NCBI GenBank assembly: GCA_009746045.1
Contig: RPFO01000667.1
Location: 3,136,773-3,169,272 of the forward strand
DNA: 32,500 bases
DNA from: Mesostigma viride
Lineage: Eukaryota > Streptophyta > Mesostigmatophyceae > Mesostigmatales > Mesostigmataceae
Reading direction: 5' to 3'
The notes beneath the pieces are model-generated. The model saw only the letters and a list, made by a program, of their open reading frames with translations, searched no databases and was not told the DNA's origin. Both the position numbers and the translations under genes were made by a program. Within the stretch, counting starts at the first letter, position 1; each line of letters starts with the position of its first letter. Below are positions 18,440 through 25,730 of this stretch, one piece after another.

Positions 18440-18997
18440 TTAGTCGTCGTTGAGCGAGGCCAGCAGGGATGCCCGGATAGCCAGCATCCTTTGCTCGTAA
18501 GGCGTGAGAGTCGGCGCGGTCTTCACGGCAGGCGGAGGGGCTTTCGGTTTGGCGGCCTGTTCGCGCTCCTCCTGCTCGACCTCGTACTTTGGCTTCTTCC
18601 CGCGGCGGGGTCGAGGGGTGTCCGTCGGAGTCTCGGCGACCTCCTCGGCGGCCAACAGTCGTTCTATCCGGAACTTGTTTCGCTTCTCCTCCAGCTCGAG
18701 CTCGACCAGTCTCTGCCGCTGGAGTTCGAGTTCCTTCTCAAGGACCTTGCGCTTGGTGATCTCGGCCTCGCGCTCCTCCTGGCGCTTCTTGGCGCGCTCC
18801 TCGTTCCTCTTCTGGTGGTACGGCCGCATCTTGTCCCTGAGGGCCTGCTTCTGCTCCTCGGAGAGTTGTGCGCCCTTCTTGTACTTCACGGCCTTGCTAA
18901 CCTCCTCGGTCTTTACGGGCTCCTGGGGTGCTGTCGATTCCACGTCGGCGGCGGCGGGGCTCGTTGGCGAATCTGGGGCGTCTGGGACTGGGTTCAT
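18440..18997 (-). CDS. Charged coiled-coil protein, unknown function
   Basis: 185 aa. A Pro/Ala/Ser/Glu-rich N-terminus of about 40 residues is followed by a long Lys/Arg/Glu helix (about 45-125, with repeats such as QEEREAEITKRKVLEKELEL and RQRLVELELEEKRNKFRIERL). A basic patch PRPRRGKKPK follows, then a second charged segment ending TPYEQRMLAIRASLLASLNDD. The ATG at 18997 is preferred to the longer frame reaching 19174, because that extension overlaps the divergent gene and a CTATAG lies 5 nt before 18997. It could be a scaffold or a DNA-binding virion protein. No family was recognised. Confidence 0.75.
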   Translation of the reverse strand: MNPVPDAPDSPTSPAAADVESTAPQEPVKTEEVSKAVKYKKGAQLSEEQKQALRDKMRPYHQKRNEERAKKRQEEREAEITKRKVLEKELELQRQRLVELELEEKRNKFRIERLLAAEEVAETPTDTPRPRRGKKPKYEVEQEEREQAAKPKAPPPAVKTAPTLTPYEQRMLAIRASLLASLNDD

Positions 18998-19036
18998 TGG
19001 CGCTATAGTTAATGTCTTAGATAATATTAGAACAAC
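18998..19036. promoter_or_regulatory. 39-bp divergent promoter region
   Basis: It separates the start codons of the minus-strand arm (18997) and plus-strand arm (19037). It holds CTATAG (19003-19008) near the leftward ATG and an AT-rich TTAGATAATATTAG before the rightward ATG. Transcription of both arms may start here. Confidence 0.55.
19003..19008 (-). promoter_or_regulatory. TATA-like motif CTATAG before coiled-coil gene
   Basis: Five nt from the ATG at 18997, the shortest spacing in the set. Confidence 0.4.
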
Positions 19037-22000
19037 ATGGTCGTGGTTAGCGGGAATCCTGCCAATTATAACCTGAGCACAGGGCTCGGAGAGGACACGG
19101 TGGACGAGCGAATTGCGGACCTCGAGAGCGATCTCCAGTCCCTTCAGCTGCAGGTCCATCCCTTCGACTCGCACATCACCGTTAACGGGGTCCGCTACGT
19201 ATACCCGAGCGCCCCGACGCGAGTGAGACTGGGCGACAACTACAGCGAATGGACGGCCGTCACGACAGGCGAGACAAGCGGGATGTTAGAGGTCGACGGG
19301 GGCATCGTCGCAGATTGGATTCGGATTTCCTCTTTGCGACTGCTCGACCAATACGCGACAATTTCCGAGATCGTCGCAGACCGAATATTGACGCGCGATC
19401 AGATCGACTGGCTATTTGATAGGCACAGTGTTGGATACACCACATTGCCCAGCCCTAGCGCCATGTTCACGATCCAATACGAGAACGGCACCTTGTCTGC
19501 CCCTGGAACTACGTTCACGATCACAAACAATCAGGATATCCGCATACTTCTTCCCTACACGGTCACGGGAGGAGACAGCGACGGGAAATGCACGTACCAA
19601 GTCCAGGTTCTTGGGGCTTTGGATCCGATCAACGCAAGCCAGACTGTAGACGGTCCTCACATGGACGAAATCCATTTTGGAAGCACCGGTCATGCGTATT
19701 TTGGAAAACTGATGAGTTTCTCTCAGGTCGGGTTTGCGACGACTAGGGACCTGAATAGGATGCAGAGACTCTCTAACGGCCTCCACATCACGCGCACATA
19801 CGCCCCTCTAACGGCCTGGGACATAGGGCGGATCGACCAGCCGACCGAGAGTTACTGGAGAACGACCGCGCCTTACCAGACGTGGGTCGTCGTCGGCGAC
19901 GGCGGTGTGCCGCCTCTAAAGATAGGGATCAAGAACACAACGCCGTGGGCTTATCAACGGAAACTGCCCATCTCGTGGAAAGTCGACGATGTCGCGTTAA
20001 CCGACGCCGCGGGTAGTTTCCAGCTTGACGTGGACGGGGGACTGCGCGGAGAGGACGCGGTTACGTGCGCGTTGACGTCGGCGGATCATGGGAAACTCGT
20101 GTCGGCCGATGTGACGATCTACAATGACGCGACGATGACGACGTCTACTACCCAGCGAAAAATGGCTGTTGTGGGCTTAGTGAAGACAGACCCGCTCGTC
20201 CCAGCGATTCGAACACCCAGCCATTACTTCACGACGACAAGACCGGCGAGGATCGGCGTGCAGATGTACGCAGACCATTCCACGGGATGGGGCGACGGCG
20301 CGCAGACGCCCGCAAATTACGAGATCGTCGCGGACGGGTCCGTGATCGGATCCGTGACCGGCGCCGGGGTTTGGGACTATCTTCTGCCACACTCGTCGCA
20401 GGAGACGGTCCAAATCACGCCTCGTTTCTCGTGTCCTCGCGACGCCCCGCACTTGACCGGAGAGACCGTGACGGTAAGCGGACCGTCCAAGACGTTCCAT
20501 AGCCTCCTGCATTTCTCGCGAGATCCCGCTACGACTTTGCAGCCGACACACGACAAGTACGAGCTCGTGACCACCCCAGCGAGTTTTTACGCGCTGGCCG
20601 CGAACGATGTCACACCTCCTGAGAAGTGCGTCGTGTTCAGCGACCAGGAAATCGACGGTCCGTTTGTCCTGTGTTTCGAAATGATCGTCCCGTCCGGCAC
20701 CGCATTTGTCTCGCTCTCGGATCACAACGACATAACGGGAAAGTACCACCCCGCTTTCACGGACGGTCACAACTGCTGGAGGAATCAAGGAGCAGCCGAC
20801 AACTGGTGGTCGGTTTGTGGGATCAATATCGACAAGACGAACGGGAAGATCGGGCTATATCAAAACCGGAAGATCGCCACTGAGTATACACTCGACACGA
20901 CGTGGGCAAGTAAGACGATCTTCTGGATAGCGTTTAGGAGACGGTCCGATGGTTTAATTGATCGATACATCTCCTATTCCGCTCCCACTGGTCTGAGCAG
21001 TATGACTAAGCTAGTGAATTCCGCGGCAGGCATTTTTACAGCCTCGCCGAGCGGGATTGTAGCTCCGTACGCGCCTGGTCAGGTCAGAATAGTATTCCAT
21101 CTAGACAGCGCCCAACAGACTATCATCAACTCGTGCGAGGTAGTGGACAACACAACAAATACCGAGTTTGTGTCCATCACATCGACGAACCCAACTGGTC
21201 TTTATTCGACTTCTGGAGACACGATACGTGTAACACACCGCGGAACTATCGGGTTATACAGTTCGATCATGGGTCGTTACGCACTCTCTGCACCCGTCCC
21301 AGGCGAGCCGAACCTATACTATCGAATCCTTACACTCTCAAAAAGCAACATCGTCCATGCCGTTGTCAAGTTGCCGTCATACGACTATGGGAACGTTCCG
21401 ATGACGTACCAAGTTTCCGTATACGGGATACTACCAGATCTCCCACATATTCAAAAATTCACAGTGAAGCTTTATTACGATTACCCGTCGCTAAATGCTA
21501 CCAATACACCAAGCACCGCTATACTCGGTCAGGACTGGGCCGGAGGAACAGTTATTAGCTATGCGTCAACTAATTCTTCAGGGTATAGGTTTGTCTACAT
21601 GCAGTGCCAGCGACCTACGTCTTTCGCACCGTCTAATGGCGGTCTCACACATTTATTCACGGCTACATTCGCTCCGAAAAGCGGCTTTAACCCCGATATC
21701 CCCTTGATATGGTTGGACCTATCAACTGCAGAATTTTACGGCGAAGGGGATATAAATCCAACATGGACGTCGAATTTTGACGAGGCCGTATACACAGATG
21801 AGCGAGAGGTTCATAGAATCCCGTTCACGATTAGAGGGATGCGAACGGTGGCCTACGACTACATGCAGCCCGAGCTCTGGGAACTGGGCCCGAAAGGTGT
21901 CGCGAGCTTCCGTGACGAAACGGGCGCTGTCATACCGTCGCTGACAACACTCGCGTCCTTCTATTTCCGGGTCCAATTCACGCAAGGCGCGCCGGCTCTC

Positions 22001-22273
22001 CTGGACATCGGCCATCCCTACAGACTCTTGTCAGACGCGGTTGGTCTCGTGTATGGCCCGGACACGGCTGGTAGGCTGATAATCGGACCGTCCTGGCGAG
22101 TTGCTCCCGGTTTTGACGAATCCGACGGAGTCTACGAAATCCTGTTGGTGGTGGACAAGCCACTCGGTTCAGGTAGCGCCGTGGTGTACCTGTACCCGCC
22201 TGCGAATTACAGGTCAAAATCCGGGGTTCACGCCAGCGGCGAGGTGTTTGCGCCTATCCAATGGACCGTTTAA
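19037..22273 (+). CDS. Large putative virion fibre / attachment protein
   Basis: 1078 aa, the largest structural-side gene. A short heptad segment near residues 18-40 (VDERIADLESDLQSLQLQ) could trimerise the N-terminus, as in viral fibres. The rest is rich in Thr, Ser, Gly, Tyr and Trp with beta-rich patterns and few long helices. A segment around 500-660 (FVLCFEMIVPSGTAFVSLSD, then CWRNQGAADNWWSVCGINI and KIGLYQNRKI) looks like a concanavalin-/SPRY-type beta sandwich. No enzyme motif or signal peptide was seen. It stands first in the rightward arm before the capsid genes. I infer a role in particle surface or host recognition, but no named family was recognised. Confidence 0.7.
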   Translation: MVVVSGNPANYNLSTGLGEDTVDERIADLESDLQSLQLQVHPFDSHITVNGVRYVYPSAPTRVRLGDNYSEWTAVTTGETSGMLEVDGGIVADWIRISSLRLLDQYATISEIVADRILTRDQIDWLFDRHSVGYTTLPSPSAMFTIQYENGTLSAPGTTFTITNNQDIRILLPYTVTGGDSDGKCTYQVQVLGALDPINASQTVDGPHMDEIHFGSTGHAYFGKLMSFSQVGFATTRDLNRMQRLSNGLHITRTYAPLTAWDIGRIDQPTESYWRTTAPYQTWVVVGDGGVPPLKIGIKNTTPWAYQRKLPISWKVDDVALTDAAGSFQLDVDGGLRGEDAVTCALTSADHGKLVSADVTIYNDATMTTSTTQRKMAVVGLVKTDPLVPAIRTPSHYFTTTRPARIGVQMYADHSTGWGDGAQTPANYEIVADGSVIGSVTGAGVWDYLLPHSSQETVQITPRFSCPRDAPHLTGETVTVSGPSKTFHSLLHFSRDPATTLQPTHDKYELVTTPASFYALAANDVTPPEKCVVFSDQEIDGPFVLCFEMIVPSGTAFVSLSDHNDITGKYHPAFTDGHNCWRNQGAADNWWSVCGINIDKTNGKIGLYQNRKIATEYTLDTTWASKTIFWIAFRRRSDGLIDRYISYSAPTGLSSMTKLVNSAAGIFTASPSGIVAPYAPGQVRIVFHLDSAQQTIINSCEVVDNTTNTEFVSITSTNPTGLYSTSGDTIRVTHRGTIGLYSSIMGRYALSAPVPGEPNLYYRILTLSKSNIVHAVVKLPSYDYGNVPMTYQVSVYGILPDLPHIQKFTVKLYYDYPSLNATNTPSTAILGQDWAGGTVISYASTNSSGYRFVYMQCQRPTSFAPSNGGLTHLFTATFAPKSGFNPDIPLIWLDLSTAEFYGEGDINPTWTSNFDEAVYTDEREVHRIPFTIRGMRTVAYDYMQPELWELGPKGVASFRDETGAVIPSLTTLASFYFRVQFTQGAPALLDIGHPYRLLSDAVGLVYGPDTAGRLIIGPSWRVAPGFDESDGVYEILLVVDKPLGSGSAVVYLYPPANYRSKSGVHASGEVFAPIQWTV

Positions 22274-22289
22274 AAATCTCGTCGCTACA

Positions 22290-22295
22290 TTATAA
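22290..22295 (+). promoter_or_regulatory. TATA-like motif TTATAA before zinc-finger-like gene
   Basis: Context CATTATAACGCACACAATG, 8 nt from the ATG. It follows directly after TAAAAATCTC at the stop of the preceding gene. Confidence 0.45.
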
Positions 22296-22303
22296 CGCAC
22301 ACA

Positions 22304-22825
22304 ATGCATCGGAAGAACGCTAAACGCCCAAGTAAGAAAGCACACAAGCCTCGCCGCAAGGTCCGCACCACTGCCCAAATGCCCACAACGAGCACGATGA
22401 CCAACTCCATCATCATCCACTCGACCCCGGTGCGCCGACCCGCCAAGAAAGGCAAAGTCGCCGAGACCCGCGGGTTCAGGGACGCGATGTTGATGTCCGC
22501 CATCATGGCAAACGCGAAACCTGTCGCGTACCCTCCCTTGTCCGCCTATGACCAAAAACCTGAAGCGGCCGCTCCAGTGTCTGTCCCAGTAGCACCACCA
22601 GTAGCTGCCTCGCCAGAACCAGCGAGACTTGAAGGCGGGTCGCGATTTTCTAGTATCGACTATGAATGTGCGGATTGCGGGTTAAAGCCAAAATCAAATA
22701 CACAACAAGGACTGAACCAGCATCTGAGAGCCATGATCAAGAAGAAGGAACCGAAGCACGTATCCGGGGCCCTTAGACGGGGGGAGCTTACTGGTATTAG
22801 TGGGTCTCGTGAATCTCCTCTGTAA
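22304..22825 (+). CDS. Basic protein with C-terminal zinc-finger-like motif
   Basis: 173 aa. The first 55 residues are strongly basic (KRPSKKAHKPRRK, RRPAKKGK), suggesting DNA binding or nuclear entry. A Pro/Ala/Val linker follows at 85-110. Near the C-terminus YECADCGLKPKSNTQQGLNQHLRAM places C-x2-C about 13 residues before a His and a second His further on, like a degenerate C2H2 finger. It sits between the fibre and capsid genes. It may be a core or packaging protein, or a regulator. The family is unknown. Confidence 0.7.
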   Translation: MHRKNAKRPSKKAHKPRRKVRTTAQMPTTSTMTNSIIIHSTPVRRPAKKGKVAETRGFRDAMLMSAIMANAKPVAYPPLSAYDQKPEAAAPVSVPVAPPVAASPEPARLEGGSRFSSIDYECADCGLKPKSNTQQGLNQHLRAMIKKKEPKHVSGALRRGELTGISGSRESPL

Positions 22826-22837
22826 AAATTTCGAATG

Positions 22838-22843
22838 CTATAT
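22838..22843 (+). promoter_or_regulatory. TATA-like motif CTATAT
   Basis: Eleven nt before the ATG at 22855. It helps choose that ATG over the in-frame TTG at 22843, which lies on the motif itself. Confidence 0.4.
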
Positions 22844-22854
22844 TGCAAAGGTCT

Positions 22855-23166
22855 ATGAATATGGACAACCTCTTTTCCGACGCCGAGATGCTGCAGATCG
22901 CCCAGTGGATGACACTCTACCCCGACACCCCTCGCGAGTTCATCGAGGCAGCCATGCTGTACTGTAGGAGCAAGCCGCTCACCGGGAAGGAGAGGAGGGT
23001 CCTCAAGAGGAAATCGCGCGGGCTTGCGGGAGAGAGTGGCAAGGTCCTGATCCACGGCAAGAACGAAATAACTTCTGAAGTCATAGTAGAGAATGAAGGA
23101 GTACGTTCAGGAGTGCAGGACGTTGACGCTGAGGACCGAGAACAGGACCAGGGGCGGTCTCCATGA
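22855..23166 (+). CDS. Small unknown protein overlapping the penton gene
   Basis: 103 aa, beginning MNMDNLFSDAEMLQIAQWM. The N-terminal half is predicted helical (DAEMLQIAQWM, PREFIEAAMLYCRS), the middle is basic (GKERRVLKRKSRGL) and the tail is acidic. The last 74 nt overlap the start of the penton gene in another frame. Overlap of this length suggests either tight virion-gene compaction or a later true start for one of the two. No homologue was recognised. Confidence 0.6.
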   Translation: MNMDNLFSDAEMLQIAQWMTLYPDTPREFIEAAMLYCRSKPLTGKERRVLKRKSRGLAGESGKVLIHGKNEITSEVIVENEGVRSGVQDVDAEDREQDQGRSP

Positions 23167-23950
23167 TCCAATTTGGGACATCCCTGCTGGCCTGCTAGAG
23201 GATTACCACGACGTGGGGCTGACCCTGCTGACGATTCCCTACGAGCAGACACACATCAACAGCAATAACAACACCTTTGAGGTCACGATGGCGACGGCGC
23301 ACACGGTCTCGCTGCCGGTCGGGTCGTGGACCACCATCGAGAACCGCCAGAACATCGAGACGACTTTATTGACAATCGACAGCAGCTTCACAGTCACCTA
23401 TGATCGGGCCAATAGTCGGTACACGTTCGTTGCAGAGAGTCCGTTCCAGTTCCTGGTTGGCGAGTCGGTCGGGCGGGTCCTCGGGCTAACACCCGGCATT
23501 CATCAGTCGAATGACCAGTTCGTCGTTTACAGCAACCGACCAGCCACGAACGGGCGGCTGCGGGCCGTGTATGTTTACTCGGACATCGTGCGCGGGAATG
23601 TGGTTTCGGCGACCCACGGGACGGTCTACGGCGGTCTGTTGGCGTGTTGTCCGAACCTGTCCAAATTTCTCGAGCCCATCATATGGCAGGCGCAGAGTCC
23701 ACTGTGGCAGCACTTGCGAGACTCACCTAGGTCGATCAGCCTGCGCCTGTTAGACGAGGACGACGCACCGATCCAGCTGTACAGCGACTGGGTGGTTCAG
23801 CTGACTTTCCGGATATCCCCGCAAAAGGCCATGGGGGTCGAGGCGCGGAAGATCGGGGGTATTCTCAAGTACATGGCGCTCGACAAGGACGTTCTGCCTG
23901 CGAGAAGATTATCTAACCAGGTAGGTATAAACGAAGAGGATGAAGCTTGA
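23093..23950 (+). CDS. Minor capsid (penton) protein, single jelly roll
   Basis: 285 aa, a typical length for PLV/virophage minor capsid proteins. It forms the pentameric vertices. After a short N-terminal arm, beta-rich segments run from about residue 35, with FEVTMATAHTVSLPVGSW and a FTVTYDRANSRYTFVAESPF hairpin. The C-terminus has the WVVQLTFRI strand (about 242-250), which resembles the end of the family. It lies in the usual position just before the major capsid gene. The last 11 nt overlap the next gene's start. The assignment rests on length, position and strand pattern and not on a catalytic motif. Confidence 0.8.
   Translation: MKEYVQECRTLTLRTENRTRGGLHDPIWDIPAGLLEDYHDVGLTLLTIPYEQTHINSNNNTFEVTMATAHTVSLPVGSWTTIENRQNIETTLLTIDSSFTVTYDRANSRYTFVAESPFQFLVGESVGRVLGLTPGIHQSNDQFVVYSNRPATNGRLRAVYVYSDIVRGNVVSATHGTVYGGLLACCPNLSKFLEPIIWQAQSPLWQHLRDSPRSISLRLLDEDDAPIQLYSDWVVQLTFRISPQKAMGVEARKIGGILKYMALDKDVLPARRLSNQVGINEEDEA
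23925..23930 (+). promoter_or_regulatory. TATA-like motif GTATAA inside the penton 3' end
   Basis: Context GTAGGTATAAACGAAGAGGATG, 9 nt before the ATG of the next gene. It lies within the coding sequence of the penton gene, so the promoter is embedded. Confidence 0.5.
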
Positions 23951-24224
23951 TTTCGGCAAAGTCGTGAGCACCGCGCGTAAAATCGGACACATGGCGGGGG
24001 ATGCGATCAGGAAAGTCGGTGAGGGCGCGCGGTTCATCAAGGGTGCCGCCGGTGCCGCGGACGCAGCTCTCGGGCACGTTCCCAGCAAACTCATCGAAAG
24101 CTCCCCAGTCTTGGGAACGGTCTACAAGGCCGCGAAGACCGGACTCGACGCCCTTTCGCACATCGAGAGGAAGGTGGACGCGCACAGGGCGTCCAACCCG
24201 CTGCTTGGTAAGTTCCTAAGCTAG
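23940..24224 (+). CDS. Small amphipathic virion-type protein
   Basis: 94 aa with two amphipathic Ala/Gly/Lys-rich helices: residues 9-45 (TARKIGHMAGDAIRKVGEG and beyond) and 58-80 (LGTVYKAAKTGLDALSHIE). Small cationic amphipathic proteins between penton and major capsid genes occur in adenovirus-like and Polinton-like viruses, where the adenoviral pVI type disrupts membranes or binds the capsid interior. Here that is an analogy and not a homology call. The start at 23940 follows a GTATAA, and the frame ends 40 nt before the major capsid gene. Confidence 0.75.
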   Translation: MKLDFGKVVSTARKIGHMAGDAIRKVGEGARFIKGAAGAADAALGHVPSKLIESSPVLGTVYKAAKTGLDALSHIERKVDAHRASNPLLGKFLS

Positions 24225-24248
24225 CCGGATTTTTATCTAAGGTAGAAG

Positions 24249-24254
24249 GTATAC
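24249..24254 (+). promoter_or_regulatory. TATA-like motif GTATAC before major capsid gene
   Basis: Context AGAAGGTATACAACACACACCATG, 10 nt from the ATG. It is the clearest example of the motif and precedes the gene expected to be most strongly expressed late. Confidence 0.55.
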
Positions 24255-24264
24255 AACACACACC

Positions 24265-25509
24265 ATGTCTTCTGACGGTTCTTGGTACAATCGCGCGATC
24301 CCGAAGTCCATGCAGTACCTCATTAAGACGCTCGGTCAGCACTCCACGTCCCGCGTACAGCTCTCCACGCTCTCCGCCAACTCCGGCATCAAGCAGGGGT
24401 CGGTGGTGGCGGTCCGGCTGCCTACCCATGGGTTTGCCGACCTTCACTCGTTCGCCATGTTCTTTGAAGCGACACCGACTACGACGGCTGGTTTTTGCAA
24501 GTTTCCACCGTACACGTCTTCGCTCATCAGGCGGCTCGAGGTGCTGGTTGGTGGCCAGTCTGTGGACTCGATCAACGATTACGCCCAGCTCTTCAACACT
24601 TTGTTGACGGTCCATGGAGGACAGGGATTTATCAACTCTCAGGGGCCTGCCGGTTGGTCTCTCAACGACACGGCTAACGTAACCCTGACAGAAAACACGG
24701 CACAAAAGGGTATTATTGACAACTGGCTCGGGTTCTTGTCCGGCGACCCTCGAATCATCGACCTCAGTCTCTTTCCACCGATCGAGATCCGCATCACGCT
24801 CATGGACGGCGGGGTGATGATCCCAGGAGCTGCTGCTGGTGGTGGTGTTGCGGCTGGGGCTGGTCTCGGGTTTGAGCTGAATGACATCCATTTCTCGATC
24901 GACACGTACAGGTTCCAAGAGGATGTGGTCTCTCAGATCTTCGCGTCTCGGCTGGCTGAGGGTGGCACCTTGCCGTTCAGGTGGAAGACCTGGCAATCGA
25001 CCAAACAGACGATTCCCGGCGACACCTACAGCATCAAGGCTACCCTCTCGTCAGCATCCGCGTCAAAGTTGTTGGCCGTCCAGGTAGCAGCCGCAGCTGA
25101 TGTGGCAAACGCGCGATACAACACCATGTTCGCGCACACCGCCGACGGCCTCACCGGATTCCAGTTCGACATCAACGGCAGCAATCAGACACCAGCGTAC
25201 AGGATGGGCATCACAGAGGCATGGGTGAACCTGGTTAGCGCCTTCAATGACCAGGGGAACAGTCTGTCGTGCGCAAGGGCAGACATCAATCCCGAGACAT
25301 GGGCTGGTAGCGATTTCGTCATGGCTTGTCACCTCAACATGCCATGTGCTGGCGCCGAGTACCAGAGCGGTCTCGATCTACGGGGCACTGCATCGGTAGT
25401 GACTCTGCGCGTCGACAGCGCGGGTGCGGGTCATGTCTCGTACATCTTCGTAGAGATGGAGGCGAAGATGGACGTCGGCGCAGGGCGGCAGGCGGCCGTG
25501 TACCTGTAA
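24265..25509 (+). CDS. Major capsid protein, double jelly roll
   Basis: 414 aa. It would form the trimeric hexons of an icosahedral capsid. The N-terminus matches the PLV type: an YLIKTLGQHSTSRVQLSTLS arm, then GSVVAVRLPTHGFADLHSFAMFF, then IRRLEVLVGGQSVDSINDYAQL, the usual strand-plus-loop region of the first jelly roll. IEIRITLMDGGVM (about 173-185) and FELNDIHFSIDTY (about 203-215) fit the end of the first roll. The second half ends with SYIFVEMEAKMDVG. The length is slightly below that of many virophage capsid proteins. Placement after the penton and small virion genes supports the call. Its stop is immediately followed by AAAAT. Confidence 0.9.
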   Translation: MSSDGSWYNRAIPKSMQYLIKTLGQHSTSRVQLSTLSANSGIKQGSVVAVRLPTHGFADLHSFAMFFEATPTTTAGFCKFPPYTSSLIRRLEVLVGGQSVDSINDYAQLFNTLLTVHGGQGFINSQGPAGWSLNDTANVTLTENTAQKGIIDNWLGFLSGDPRIIDLSLFPPIEIRITLMDGGVMIPGAAAGGGVAAGAGLGFELNDIHFSIDTYRFQEDVVSQIFASRLAEGGTLPFRWKTWQSTKQTIPGDTYSIKATLSSASASKLLAVQVAAAADVANARYNTMFAHTADGLTGFQFDINGSNQTPAYRMGITEAWVNLVSAFNDQGNSLSCARADINPETWAGSDFVMACHLNMPCAGAEYQSGLDLRGTASVVTLRVDSAGAGHVSYIFVEMEAKMDVGAGRQAAVYL

Positions 25510-25527
25510 AAATGTCTGATGGTTAGT

Positions 25528-25533
25528 GTATAG
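25528..25533 (+). promoter_or_regulatory. TATA-like motif GTATAG
   Basis: Six nt before the ATG of the 54-aa gene. It is part of the evidence that this short frame is real. Confidence 0.45.
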
Positions 25534-25539
25534 CATTCG

Positions 25540-25704
25540 ATGGATTATCTCAAGGACCCGCGATACACCGCGAATCCTCTCAACAGAGTCACGCTGGTCT
25601 TCGACACCCCTGAGCTGGCCGATAATGGCACGGCGACTAACTTGCCGGCCAAGAAGGGCCCGCTGATGGAACCCAAGTTCCAGTATCCTCTGCCAAAAAA
25701 ATAG
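25540..25704 (+). CDS. 54-aa small protein
   Basis: A short frame from the ATG at 25540 to a TAG at 25702-25704, filling the gap between the capsid and adhesin genes. It begins MDYLKDPRYTANPLNRVTL and ends FQYPLPKK. It has the same GTATA motif just before its ATG as the neighbouring genes, and an ATGGA start context like those at 17506 and 27471. It is probably a small virion or regulatory protein. No family was recognised. Confidence 0.6.
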   Translation: MDYLKDPRYTANPLNRVTLVFDTPELADNGTATNLPAKKGPLMEPKFQYPLPKK

Positions 25705-25717
25705 TGTCATTGTGGTA

Positions 25718-25723
25718 GTATAC
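25718..25723 (+). promoter_or_regulatory. TATA-like motif GTATAC before adhesin gene
   Basis: Context GGTAGTATACTAGCTCCATG, 7 nt from the ATG. Confidence 0.5.
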
Positions 25724-25730
25724 TAGCTCC

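Noticed and set aside
18998-19174. Longer start for the minus-strand coiled-coil protein
   Set aside because: It would overlap the 5' end of the divergent 1078-aa gene, and a motif supports 18997.
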